This document shows positions 1 to 5,567 of a stretch of DNA of 11,469 nucleotides, one piece after another. The stretch is taken from assembly GCA_003131925.1 (NCBI GenBank), contig PKWC01000213.1, positions 7,926-19,394 on the forward strand. Direction: 5' to 3'. Made by a program: the position numbers and the translations under genes. The notes beneath the pieces are model-generated. The model saw only the letters and a list, made by a program, of their open reading frames with translations, was not told where the DNA came from and ran no database searches. Position 1 is the stretch's first letter; each line of letters opens with the position of its first letter. This DNA comes from Alphaproteobacteria bacterium (GTDB lineage Bacteria > Pseudomonadota > Alphaproteobacteria > Micropepsales > Micropepsaceae).

Positions 1-487
1 GCCTGGGTTTGACGCCTACGCGGGCGGCAAACTCGAGTGCGCGTGCGTCAAGCACCGTGCGTGCCTCGCGCTTGAGGAAATCGAGAAGGCGCCGCGGGGC
101 ATGTTTGTTCTGGCCGCAGATGCGAATGGTGCGCGCGCTGCGCTCGATCCATACCGGCGCGGGGCCCTTGGCTGCACGCACGATCGCGTGATCTTCGCCC
201 CGAAAGGGAATGCGCGCCCCCGGCTCCAGATCGACGGGCTCGGGAACATGCGCGAGACGTCCTGCTATCCAGGTCGATTCCGAGCGCGCAAAATCCAGCG
301 CATGGTCGAGCGCGCGCCGAGATGGTGCGACAACGCTGACTTCGCCCGTCGAGGGATGGACCTTGACGATCAGACGGCGCGCGCGCGGATTGAGGCGCAC
401 GGTGATTTCGACGGGACGCCCATCGATGCGCAGCAACTCGCGGCGTGGGTGGCGGCGCGTGCGGACGGGCGTCTCGGAATTCGGCAT
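1..487 (-). CDS. YgjP-like (DUF45/M48-type) metallopeptidase, N-terminal part, cut by window edge
   Basis: Reading leftward from ATG at 487-485 the frame is open to the window edge, giving 162 codons with no stop. The residues run MPNSETPVRTRRHPRRELLR, then about 60 further on contain ALDFARSE and W-I-A-G-R-L, and later I-C-G-Q-N-K-H-A and LLDFLKREA. This is the layout I know from the N-terminal half of YgjP-like (DUF45, SprT-related) proteins: a beta-rich segment with LNPRARR and STGEVSV, then helices ahead of the zinc site. The HExxH motif normally lies further on and would be off the left edge, so the catalytic residues cannot be checked. An AAAGGAA Shine-Dalgarno sits five bases before the ATG, which supports the start. 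The gene is divergent from the VOC gene, with 62 bases between starts. Family assignment is from pattern recognition. The physiological substrate is unknown. Confidence 0.82.
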   Translation of the reverse strand, partial: MPNSETPVRTRRHPRRELLRIDGRPVEITVRLNPRARRLIVKVHPSTGEVSVVAPSRRALDHALDFARSESTWIAGRLAHVPEPVDLEPGARIPFRGEDHAIVRAAKGPAPVWIERSARTIRICGQNKHAPRRLLDFLKREARTVLDARALEFAARVGVKPR

Positions 488-549
488 GGGACTTCCTTTT
501 ACCGGCCTGACTTGCTTCTCTCGCACATCGCCCAAAGAGGCCATTTGGC

Positions 550-972
550 ATGACAGCGCGGCCCCGCTTCCATCTCGCCTTCCCCGTGCGCGACCTCGCC
601 GAAGCGCGCACCTTCTACGGCGGGCTCCTCGGTTGCCGGGAAGGCCGATCCGCGGACCACTGGGTCGACTTCGACTTTTTCGGGCACCAAATCGTCGCGC
701 ATTTAAGCCCCCCCGCGGCCGCTCACAAGTCGCATAATTGTGTCGATGGCGAAGCAGTTCCCGTGCGTCATTTTGGCGTCATACTGGACCTGCCAGAGTG
801 GCACGATTTGGCTGGAAAACTTAAGGAAAAGGGGGTGGTGTTCCTGATCGAGCCGACGGTGCGCTTTCAAGACCAGCCAGGCGAGCAGGCGACGATGTTT
901 TTCGAGGATCCGAGCGGCAATGCCCTGGAGATCAAGGCATTCGCCGACGACTTTATGGTGTTCTCGAAGTGA
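550..972 (+). CDS. VOC (glyoxalase/extradiol dioxygenase fold) family protein
   Basis: A 140-residue single-unit vicinal-oxygen-chelate protein. It opens with the typical first beta-alpha pair (FHLAFPVRDLAEARTFYGGL, residues 7-26) and ends with the typical last strands (FFEDPSGNALEIKAF, residues 117-131). His8, His74 (VRHFGVIL) and Glu127 (ALEIK) sit where VOC proteins place their metal ligands, so metal binding is likely. It resembles the small uncharacterised dioxygenase-like group (COG3565 as I recall it). The substrate cannot be deduced, and a small-molecule lyase, dioxygenase or binding role are all possible. An AGAGG about 10 bases upstream supports the ATG. The stop overlaps the GTG start of dsbB by four bases (GTGA), so this is the first gene of a VOC-dsbB-coq7 unit. 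Function in that unit is not evident. Confidence 0.9.
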   Translation: MTARPRFHLAFPVRDLAEARTFYGGLLGCREGRSADHWVDFDFFGHQIVAHLSPPAAAHKSHNCVDGEAVPVRHFGVILDLPEWHDLAGKLKEKGVVFLIEPTVRFQDQPGEQATMFFEDPSGNALEIKAFADDFMVFSK

Positions 973-1457
973 GCCGAGTACAGCTTATTGCGGTTGCGCT
1001 GGGAACGGCCTCGGTAGCCTTTCTCATGGCCGCGCTCGGCTTCCAGTATCTGGGCCACCTGCCGCCCTGCGAATTGTGTCTGTGGCAGCGCTGGCCGCAT
1101 GTGGGCGCGGCAGTGGTCGGTCTCGGCGGGTCGGCGCTGATCCGAGTCGGGCTTCTGGAGCGGGGCGCCGCCCGGGGCGTCGCCGGACTCGCAGCTTTGC
1201 TGATTGCGATTTCCGGCGCGATCGGCGTCTACCACGCCGGGATCGAATGGCATTGGTGGCCCGGTCCCCAAACCTGCACCGGAGACGCGTTCCGCTACAC
1301 AGGCGGCCGGCTTGACCTGAACGCGCCGACGGTCCTCTGCGACATCGCGGCGTGGCGGCTCTTCGGTCTCTCGCTCGCAGGTTACAATGCGCTGTTTTCG
1401 TTCGGAATTGCCGCCCTGGCCGGTATCCTGCTCGTGGACTCCGGGAGGAAGGGGTGA
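969..1457 (+). CDS. dsbB: Disulfide bond formation protein B (DsbB)
   Basis: A 162-residue inner-membrane protein that would reoxidise periplasmic DsbA and pass electrons to quinone. Four hydrophobic stretches are visible (about residues 5-24, 45-62, 70-88 and 125-157). The first periplasmic redox pair is C34-E-L-C37 in PPCELCLWQRWPH. The second pair is C103 (PQTCTGD) and C124 (VLCDIAAWRLFGLSLAGYNA), which matches the family and its alphaproteobacterial C-terminal signature. The start is a GTG inside the stop of the VOC gene (GTGA) with no strong Shine-Dalgarno of its own, so translation is probably coupled. The stop overlaps the GTG of coq7 in the same way. Adjacency to a ubiquinone-biosynthesis gene fits, since quinone is the electron acceptor of DsbB. 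Both cysteine pairs are intact, so the protein is probably functional. Confidence 0.95.
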   Translation: MSRVQLIAVALGTASVAFLMAALGFQYLGHLPPCELCLWQRWPHVGAAVVGLGGSALIRVGLLERGAARGVAGLAALLIAISGAIGVYHAGIEWHWWPGPQTCTGDAFRYTGGRLDLNAPTVLCDIAAWRLFGLSLAGYNALFSFGIAALAGILLVDSGRKG

Positions 1458-2017
1458 CTGCGAAGCGGGGCCGGCGCCCGGCCGCGCCCGGCGTGCCGTC
1501 CGTTCAGGACGTCGCCGAAATGATCCGTGTGGATCATGCCGGCGAGTACGGCGCCAAGCACATCTATGAGGGCCAGCTCGCCGTTTTGGGCTCTGGGCCG
1601 CGCAACCGCAGGGGAGCTGCCGCAGTCCGGCGGATGGCAGCGCAGGAACAGCGGCATCTCGAGCGGTTCGAAGAGCTTATCCTTGAGAGGAAGGTGCGGC
1701 CGACGATGCTCTCGCCTGTGTGGCGGGTGGCCGGGTTTGCGCTCGGTGCTGCCACGGCTTTTCTCGGCCTGAAGGCGGCGATGGCGTGCACGGCGTCCGT
1801 TGAGGAAGTCATCGACGAGCATTATGCGAGGCAGATCGAGCGGCTGGACGGCGACCCAGAATTGAAGGCAGCCGTGACGAAGTTTCGGGAAGACGAACTG
1901 GCGCACCGGAGCGAAGCCTTGGCTCATGGCGCTGCCGACACGCCCGGATATCGGCTTCTCAGCGAAGCCATAAAGGCAGGTTGCCGGCTCGCAATCAGGC
2001 TTTCCGAGAAGATATGA
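1454..2017 (+). CDS. coq7: 5-demethoxyubiquinone hydroxylase Coq7 (di-iron monooxygenase)
   Basis: Hydroxylates 5-demethoxyubiquinol in ubiquinone biosynthesis, at the inner face of the cytoplasmic membrane. The 187-residue product carries the carboxylate/histidine ligands of the di-iron site: Glu31 in IRVDHAGEYGA, Glu65 and His68 in AQEQRHLERF, Glu117 in ACTASVEEVIDEHY, and Glu148 and His151 in REDELAHRSEA. The helix around WRVAGFALGAATAFLG (about 90-105) is the amphipathic membrane-contacting part of the family. The frame is open further upstream, to 1352, but that stretch lies inside dsbB. The GTG at 1454 has a strong GGAGGAA four bases before it and overlaps the dsbB stop as GTGA, so I choose it. 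The product ends in RLAIRLSEKI, as expected for Coq7. It is last in the VOC-dsbB-coq7 unit and convergent with the HNH gene. Confidence 0.96.
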   Translation: MTAKRGRRPAAPGVPSVQDVAEMIRVDHAGEYGAKHIYEGQLAVLGSGPRNRRGAAAVRRMAAQEQRHLERFEELILERKVRPTMLSPVWRVAGFALGAATAFLGLKAAMACTASVEEVIDEHYARQIERLDGDPELKAAVTKFREDELAHRSEALAHGAADTPGYRLLSEAIKAGCRLAIRLSEKI

Positions 2018-2173
2018 ACGACGGACCGGGCGGGGGTGGCGCCGACCGCCACACGCGTCTGACCGCCGCCGCTTCTCCCCGCCGCGTTTCGGCCTCCGAA
2101 GCTCGGGAACTCACGAGACTTTTTGCCGCAGCGTTCCAGGGTACTCAAACGGAAGATGCCGGCTCTCCGGGCC

Positions 2174-2734
2174 TCAAGGCTCCAGAACGCTGTCCCAGTA
2201 GAGATAGTCCGCCCAGGATTCGTGCAGATAGTTCGGCGGAAATGCACGCCCGTTGCTGCGCAGCTCGTTGATCGTTGGCTTGCGGGGGTGGTGCCGGGGA
2301 TGCATGCCAATATGGTGGGCCAGCCGTCCGCCCTTCAGAAGATTGCAGTGCGCGCAGGCGGTGACGACGTTGTCCCAGGTTGTCTTGCCGCCGCGCGAGC
2401 GGGGAATCACGTGATCGAAAGTGAGGTCCTCTCCCGAACCGCAATACTGGCACTCGAAGCGGTCGCGAAGGAACACGTTGAAACGGGTGAAAGCCGGATG
2501 GCGGGCGGCCCTCACATAGGTCTTCAGCGACACCACCGAGGGCAGCTTCATCTCGAAGCTGGGAGAGCGCACCGTGCGCTCATATTCGGCGAGGATATTC
2601 ACGCGCTCGAGAAAGACGGCCTTGATGGCGTCCTGCCACGACCATAGCGACAATGGAAAATAGCTCAGCGGACGGTAGTCCGCGTTGAGGACGAGGGCCG
2701 GGCAATTGTTGGGTAATCGCGCGGCGCCTAACAC
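2174..2734 (-). CDS. HNH endonuclease-family protein (McrA-like)
   Basis: An HNH nuclease-fold protein of the type conserved in most alphaproteobacteria. Its cellular substrate is, to my knowledge, not established. Numbered from GTG 2734, it has 186 residues. The N-terminal part holds ALVLNADYRPLSYFPLSLW and WQDAIKAVFLERVNI. The nuclease core follows: C95-x2-C98 (CQYCGS), then FDHVIPRSRGG with D107-H108, N122 (WDNVV), and C127-x2-C130-N131 (CAHCN). The two CxxC pairs should bind structural zinc. The C-terminus (FPPNYLHESWADYLYWDS) is the conserved tail of this group. The frame extends eight codons further to a GTG at 2758. The 2734 start is preferred because AAAGGAG (2742-2748) lies seven bases before it. 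GC and layout look core-genome, so this is probably a housekeeping gene rather than a mobile one. Confidence 0.93.
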   Translation of the reverse strand: MLGAARLPNNCPALVLNADYRPLSYFPLSLWSWQDAIKAVFLERVNILAEYERTVRSPSFEMKLPSVVSLKTYVRAARHPAFTRFNVFLRDRFECQYCGSGEDLTFDHVIPRSRGGKTTWDNVVTACAHCNLLKGGRLAHHIGMHPRHHPRKPTINELRSNGRAFPPNYLHESWADYLYWDSVLEP

Positions 2735-2741
2735 GGGATAA

Positions 2742-2775
2742 CTCCTTTGAAGACCCACCTCCTCTCACAGGTGGG
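2742..2775 (-). promoter_or_regulatory. Ribosome-binding region and leader hairpin of the HNH gene
   Basis: On the minus strand AAAGGAG (2748-2742) is spaced seven bases from GTG 2734 and fixes the likely start. Just upstream are inverted arms CCCACCT/AGGTGGG (2754-2760 with 2769-2775, 8-base loop). The 3' arm as transcribed is part of a second, stronger Shine-Dalgarno-like stretch, AGGAGGTGGG (2763-2754). The pairing is seen in sequence. A role in translation is inference. Confidence 0.4.
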
Positions 2776-2862
2776 CGAACATTAGGGGCATGCGCGCGCA
2801 ATGCCAACCGGCATGCCTGTGGCGCAATCTACCCGATTCGATGTGACCGAACTGCGACAGTC

Positions 2863-3561
2863 TCAGCTGAGCGGGCACGAAACCTGCCCGGACGGGTGCT
2901 TCAAGTATCCTCGCAACGCCATCGCCAGGAACGCCCCCCCGAGGAGCAGGCCGTCAGCATCGATGGAATGGCCCATTCCTCTTGAAAGATGCCACTGGAC
3001 AAGGGCGCCTGCCCGGCCGAGAGCGCCGGCTGCCGCAAACATCGCATCGACGGGAATCATGGTATCGGCGTCGCCGTGAACAAGCAGAATGGGCGGCGCG
3101 TCGGGGCCGAGCACGGGTAGCGAATCGGCAGCGGCCAACATCCCCGAATAACCGAGAATCGCTATGGGCTTGTGCGGACGCCGAAGTCCGACATGCAATG
3201 ACATCATCGTGCCCTGGCTGAATCCGGCGAGCAGCAGACGTTCGGGCGGCAGGCCGAGCCGCTTCAGCTCCGATTCGAGGAAGTCATCGAGAGAGTTCGC
3301 TGCGGCCTCGACACCTTTTCGCATCTCCTGCGGGTCCAGGCGAGATATTGGAAACCACTGATATCCCGCGCCGGGACAGCGCTCGGGGCCATTCGGCGCC
3401 GCGAAGGCCACGGTCGGAAGCAGCCTTTGCCAGTGGGGCGCCAATCCGATCAGGTCGTTTCCGTCCGCACCATAGCCGTGGCAGAGAACGACGAGATGAC
3501 TGGCGCTGCCGCGCGCCGCCGGCAATCGGGGGCCCGTGAGCGCGCGCTGACCGAAAACCAA
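2863..3561 (-). CDS. Alpha/beta hydrolase, phospholipase/carboxylesterase family
   Basis: A cytosolic serine hydrolase of the Abhydrolase_2 (acyl-protein thioesterase/carboxylesterase, YpfH-like) family; no signal peptide is seen. Motifs, numbered from TTG 3567: oxyanion-hole HGYGADGNDL (residues 30-39), the nucleophile elbow G-F-S117-Q-G, Asp168 in VHGDADTMIP, and His200 in RGMGHSIDADG. The Ser-Asp-His triad is therefore complete. A central PNGPERCPGAGYQWFPI segment is also typical. About 232-234 residues is a normal length. No ATG is available near the N-terminus. TTG at 3561 has GGAGG (3569-3573) seven bases away and is preferred over TTG 3567, which is nearly adjacent to that Shine-Dalgarno. 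It is divergent from gluQ with 29 bases between starts. The natural ester or thioester substrate is unknown. Confidence 0.9.
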   Translation of the reverse strand: MVFGQRALTGPRLPAARGSASHLVVLCHGYGADGNDLIGLAPHWQRLLPTVAFAAPNGPERCPGAGYQWFPISRLDPQEMRKGVEAAANSLDDFLESELKRLGLPPERLLLAGFSQGTMMSLHVGLRRPHKPIAILGYSGMLAAADSLPVLGPDAPPILLVHGDADTMIPVDAMFAAAGALGRAGALVQWHLSRGMGHSIDADGLLLGGAFLAMALRGYLKHPSGQVSCPLS

Positions 3562-3590
3562 ATCCAATCCTCCGCCTGGAGACCGGCGCC

Positions 3591-4433
3591 ATGATTGTCA
3601 CGCGTTTTGCGCCCAGTCCAACAGGCTACCTTCATTTGGGCCACGCGTTTGCGGCGCTCACTGCGCAAGAGGCGGCAGCGGGCGGGCGATTCCTGCTGCG
3701 GATCGAGGATCTCGATGCGACGCGCGCCCGCGAGGAGTATGTGCGCGCAATCATCGAGGATTTGCGCTGGCTTGGGCTCGAATGGCACGGACCGGTCCTG
3801 CGCCAATCCGCGCGTCTCGCCATCTATCGCGCGGCCCTCGATCGCCTCGCGGCGCAAGAGCTTCTCTACCCATGTTTCTGCACGCGCGCGGAGATCGCGG
3901 CCGAGATAGCGCGCGCCGCCGAAGCACACCACGGGCCGGACGGTCCGCTCTATCCAGGTACATGCCGGTCGCTATCCCCAAACGACCGTGCAACGGCGCT
4001 GAGTTCGGGCGCGCCCTACGCGCTCCGTCTCGACAGCGGCAGAGCAGCGTCGCGACTTTCCGGACTTTCATTCGAGGAAAGGGGAGAGGGAAGCGGATTC
4101 CGGCCAATCGCTGTCGATCCTCTCCTGTTCGGCGACATCGTCATGGCTCGCAAGGAAACCCCGGCATCTTATCACCTTGCGGTCGTGGTCGATGATGCGG
4201 AGCAGGGCGTCACGTTGGTTACGCGCGGCGTCGATCTGCTTGCCGCGACTCATGCGCAGCGGGTGCTCCAGACACTGCTCGGATTGCCTGCACCCCGCTA
4301 TGCCCATCATCGGCTCATTCTCGACGAAGCGGGCCGGAAGCTCTCCAAGCGCGACGCTTCAGCGACGCTCGGCAGCTCGCGCCAGCAAGGCGCCACGGCG
4401 CGCGAGATTCGCATGGCTCTTGCCATTCCGTGA
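3591..4433 (+). CDS. gluQ: Glutamyl-queuosine tRNA(Asp) synthetase (GluQ-RS)
   Basis: A truncated class I glutamyl-tRNA synthetase paralogue. It activates glutamate and attaches it to queuosine at position 34 of tRNA-Asp. The 280-residue length is right for GluQ-RS and far too short for a full GltX, since the anticodon-binding domain is absent. Visible motifs are the class I signature H15-L-G-H18 in RFAPSPTGYLHLGHA, RIEDLD (37-42), a zinc site with C95-x-C97 and Y121-x3-C125, which is the GluQ-RS pattern, and K250-L-S-K-R254 in GRKLSKRDAS. GGAGA eight bases upstream supports the ATG. It implies that the host makes or salvages queuosine. The neighbours (a divergent hydrolase and a downstream L,D-transpeptidase) are functionally unrelated. 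The 181-base gap after it suggests separate transcription of the transpeptidase. Confidence 0.95.
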   Translation: MIVTRFAPSPTGYLHLGHAFAALTAQEAAAGGRFLLRIEDLDATRAREEYVRAIIEDLRWLGLEWHGPVLRQSARLAIYRAALDRLAAQELLYPCFCTRAEIAAEIARAAEAHHGPDGPLYPGTCRSLSPNDRATALSSGAPYALRLDSGRAASRLSGLSFEERGEGSGFRPIAVDPLLFGDIVMARKETPASYHLAVVVDDAEQGVTLVTRGVDLLAATHAQRVLQTLLGLPAPRYAHHRLILDEAGRKLSKRDASATLGSSRQQGATAREIRMALAIP

Positions 4434-4614
4434 TCGCCGCGGCGACCCGATCCGGCCCGGACAATTAACCCTTGGCGTGAATTCGCGGCCTGTGGCGTGG
4501 TTGCAACTTTATTGCACGTAACCAAAGGTGGTAAACTTGAAGTTACCGCACTTAGGAACCAAGTGATTGCTCGTAGCATTACGAATTTAGTCATTCTTGT
4601 CTGACCGGGGGCAG
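4434..4614 (+). promoter_or_regulatory. Leader/promoter region of the L,D-transpeptidase gene, with dyad
   Basis: A 181-base gap whose right two thirds are clearly AT-richer than the flanks. It holds three related half-sites: GTAACC (4518-4523), GGTAA (4530-4534) and GTTACC (4542-4547). The last two form an imperfect dyad over 4530-4547. TTGCA occurs twice (4501-4505 and 4512-4516). These look like protein-binding sites near a promoter. I cannot assign a convincing -35/-10 pair or a named regulator. Confidence 0.3.
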
Positions 4615-5445
4615 ATGCCCGTGCGTAAAGCCTACTTCCACAGGAAATTGATGCGCGCCGCGGGTTGCGGAGCGTGCGCAGCAATTCTGGCATTGGCGGC
4701 AGGCGACGCATTCGCGCAATCTTCTGCACAACCTTCCGCACAATCTTCGTGGTTTGCATCGACGCCGCAATCGAATGGGCAATCGCCCAGCGATCCGCGG
4801 TTCGACGAAGTCGCTCTGCGCCTCGAGGCGAGTCTGTCCGACGAGATGGTCGCGAATTTCAATCTGTTCATCTATGTCGACAAGGCCGAGACGGGGCCCC
4901 TCGCGCAACGCATGTATGTGTTCAGGAAGACGAACGACGGCGACCTCGCGCTTCTCTACGACTGGTCGGTGTCCACAGGACGCGAGCGCTTCGAGCGCGA
5001 CGTGCACGGCCATGAGCAGTCCAGCTTCACGCCGAAGGGCTATTTTGAGATCGATCCCAAGCGGCTGTACGCCGACCACGCGTCGGCGCAGTGGGACGAG
5101 GCAATGCCCTATGCGATGTTTTTCAACTGGAAGCCCAATGGCCACCAGACCGGACTCGCGATACATGGGACCGCCGAAGACGGTGAAAGCGCGCTCGGCA
5201 CGCGCGCCAGTGCCGGATGCGTGCGATTGTCGCTCGACAATGCGCACACACTCTTTGATCTGGTACGCTCACAGTTGCGGGGACCGACGCCAAAACTCGC
5301 CTACCTCGACGGTTACTCGGATGTGAGCAGCGAGGGTCTCTTTCTTCACGACTCGACGGGCCGCCTTCAATTGGCCGACGGATATCCCGTCCTCGTGCTG
5401 GTCGACGACTACGGCGGCGAGAATCGCGTGACATCGCTGTATTGA
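4615..5445 (+). CDS. Secreted L,D-transpeptidase (YkuD domain)
   Basis: Predicted periplasmic enzyme that makes 3-3 peptidoglycan cross-links or anchors proteins to peptidoglycan. Numbered from ATG 4615, it has 276 residues. Residues 1-34 form a signal peptide: a basic start (VRKAYFHRK), a hydrophobic core (CAAILALAAG) and a likely cleavage after AFA at 34/35. A short Gln/Ser/Ala-rich linker (about 35-60) contains QSSAQ-type repeats. The YkuD domain follows from about 80. Its catalytic signature is His184 (LAIHGTAEDG) and RASAGCVRL with Ser199, Cys202 and Arg204; the usual SHGC is SAGC here. The frame is open to a TTG at 4597 and there is a second ATG at 4651. I prefer 4615 because of the G-rich stretch just before it and the complete signal peptide. 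It ends in a convergent arrangement with ecm. Confidence 0.88.
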   Translation: MPVRKAYFHRKLMRAAGCGACAAILALAAGDAFAQSSAQPSAQSSWFASTPQSNGQSPSDPRFDEVALRLEASLSDEMVANFNLFIYVDKAETGPLAQRMYVFRKTNDGDLALLYDWSVSTGRERFERDVHGHEQSSFTPKGYFEIDPKRLYADHASAQWDEAMPYAMFFNWKPNGHQTGLAIHGTAEDGESALGTRASAGCVRLSLDNAHTLFDLVRSQLRGPTPKLAYLDGYSDVSSEGLFLHDSTGRLQLADGYPVLVLVDDYGGENRVTSLY

Positions 5446-5499
5446 GCGCCACGCAGCGGCAAGCTTTGCGCTCGCAGTCTCCGAGACTCCTTTCCGCTC

Positions 5500-5527
5500 A
5501 AGAGGGGCTTGATCCGCACCCTCTTTT
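5500..5527 (+). terminator. Probable intrinsic terminator of the L,D-transpeptidase gene
   Basis: AAGAGGG (5500-5506) pairs with CCCTCTT (5519-5525) around a 12-base loop, and the 3' arm runs into TTTT (5524-5527). It begins 55 bases after the transpeptidase stop. The stem is short and the T-run brief, so moderate confidence only. Confidence 0.45.
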
Positions 5528-5552
5528 CCTCCCCCACGTTGGGGGAGGAAAA
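5524..5552. repeat. Perfect 13-bp palindrome between convergent genes
   Basis: TTTTCCTCCCCCA (5524-5536) is perfectly complementary to TGGGGGAGGAAAA (5540-5552) with a CGT loop. It lies 16 bases beyond the ecm stop. T-runs precede the stem and A-runs follow it on both strands, the reverse of an intrinsic terminator. It is therefore either a factor-dependent/3'-end-stabilising hairpin or a member of a dispersed REP-like family; I lean to the latter. It overlaps the preceding terminator by four bases. Confidence 0.6.
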
Positions 5553-5567
5553 TCAAGCGCGCGGTGA

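Noticed and set aside
48..611. Long minus-strand frame over the left edge, 187 codons
   Set aside because: It overlaps the YgjP-like gene in another frame and the VOC gene. Only the frame starting at 487 gives recognisable protein sequence.
1352..1453. N-terminal extension of coq7 upstream of GTG 1454
   Set aside because: It lies inside dsbB in another frame and encodes no Coq7 sequence. The strong GGAGGAA belongs to the 1454 start.
2014..2271. Open frame starting at ATGA overlap with the coq7 stop, about 85 codons
   Set aside because: It runs into the 3' end of the HNH gene on the other strand, has no good Shine-Dalgarno, is Gly/Arg/Ala/Ser-rich as in GC-driven spurious frames, and resembles nothing known.
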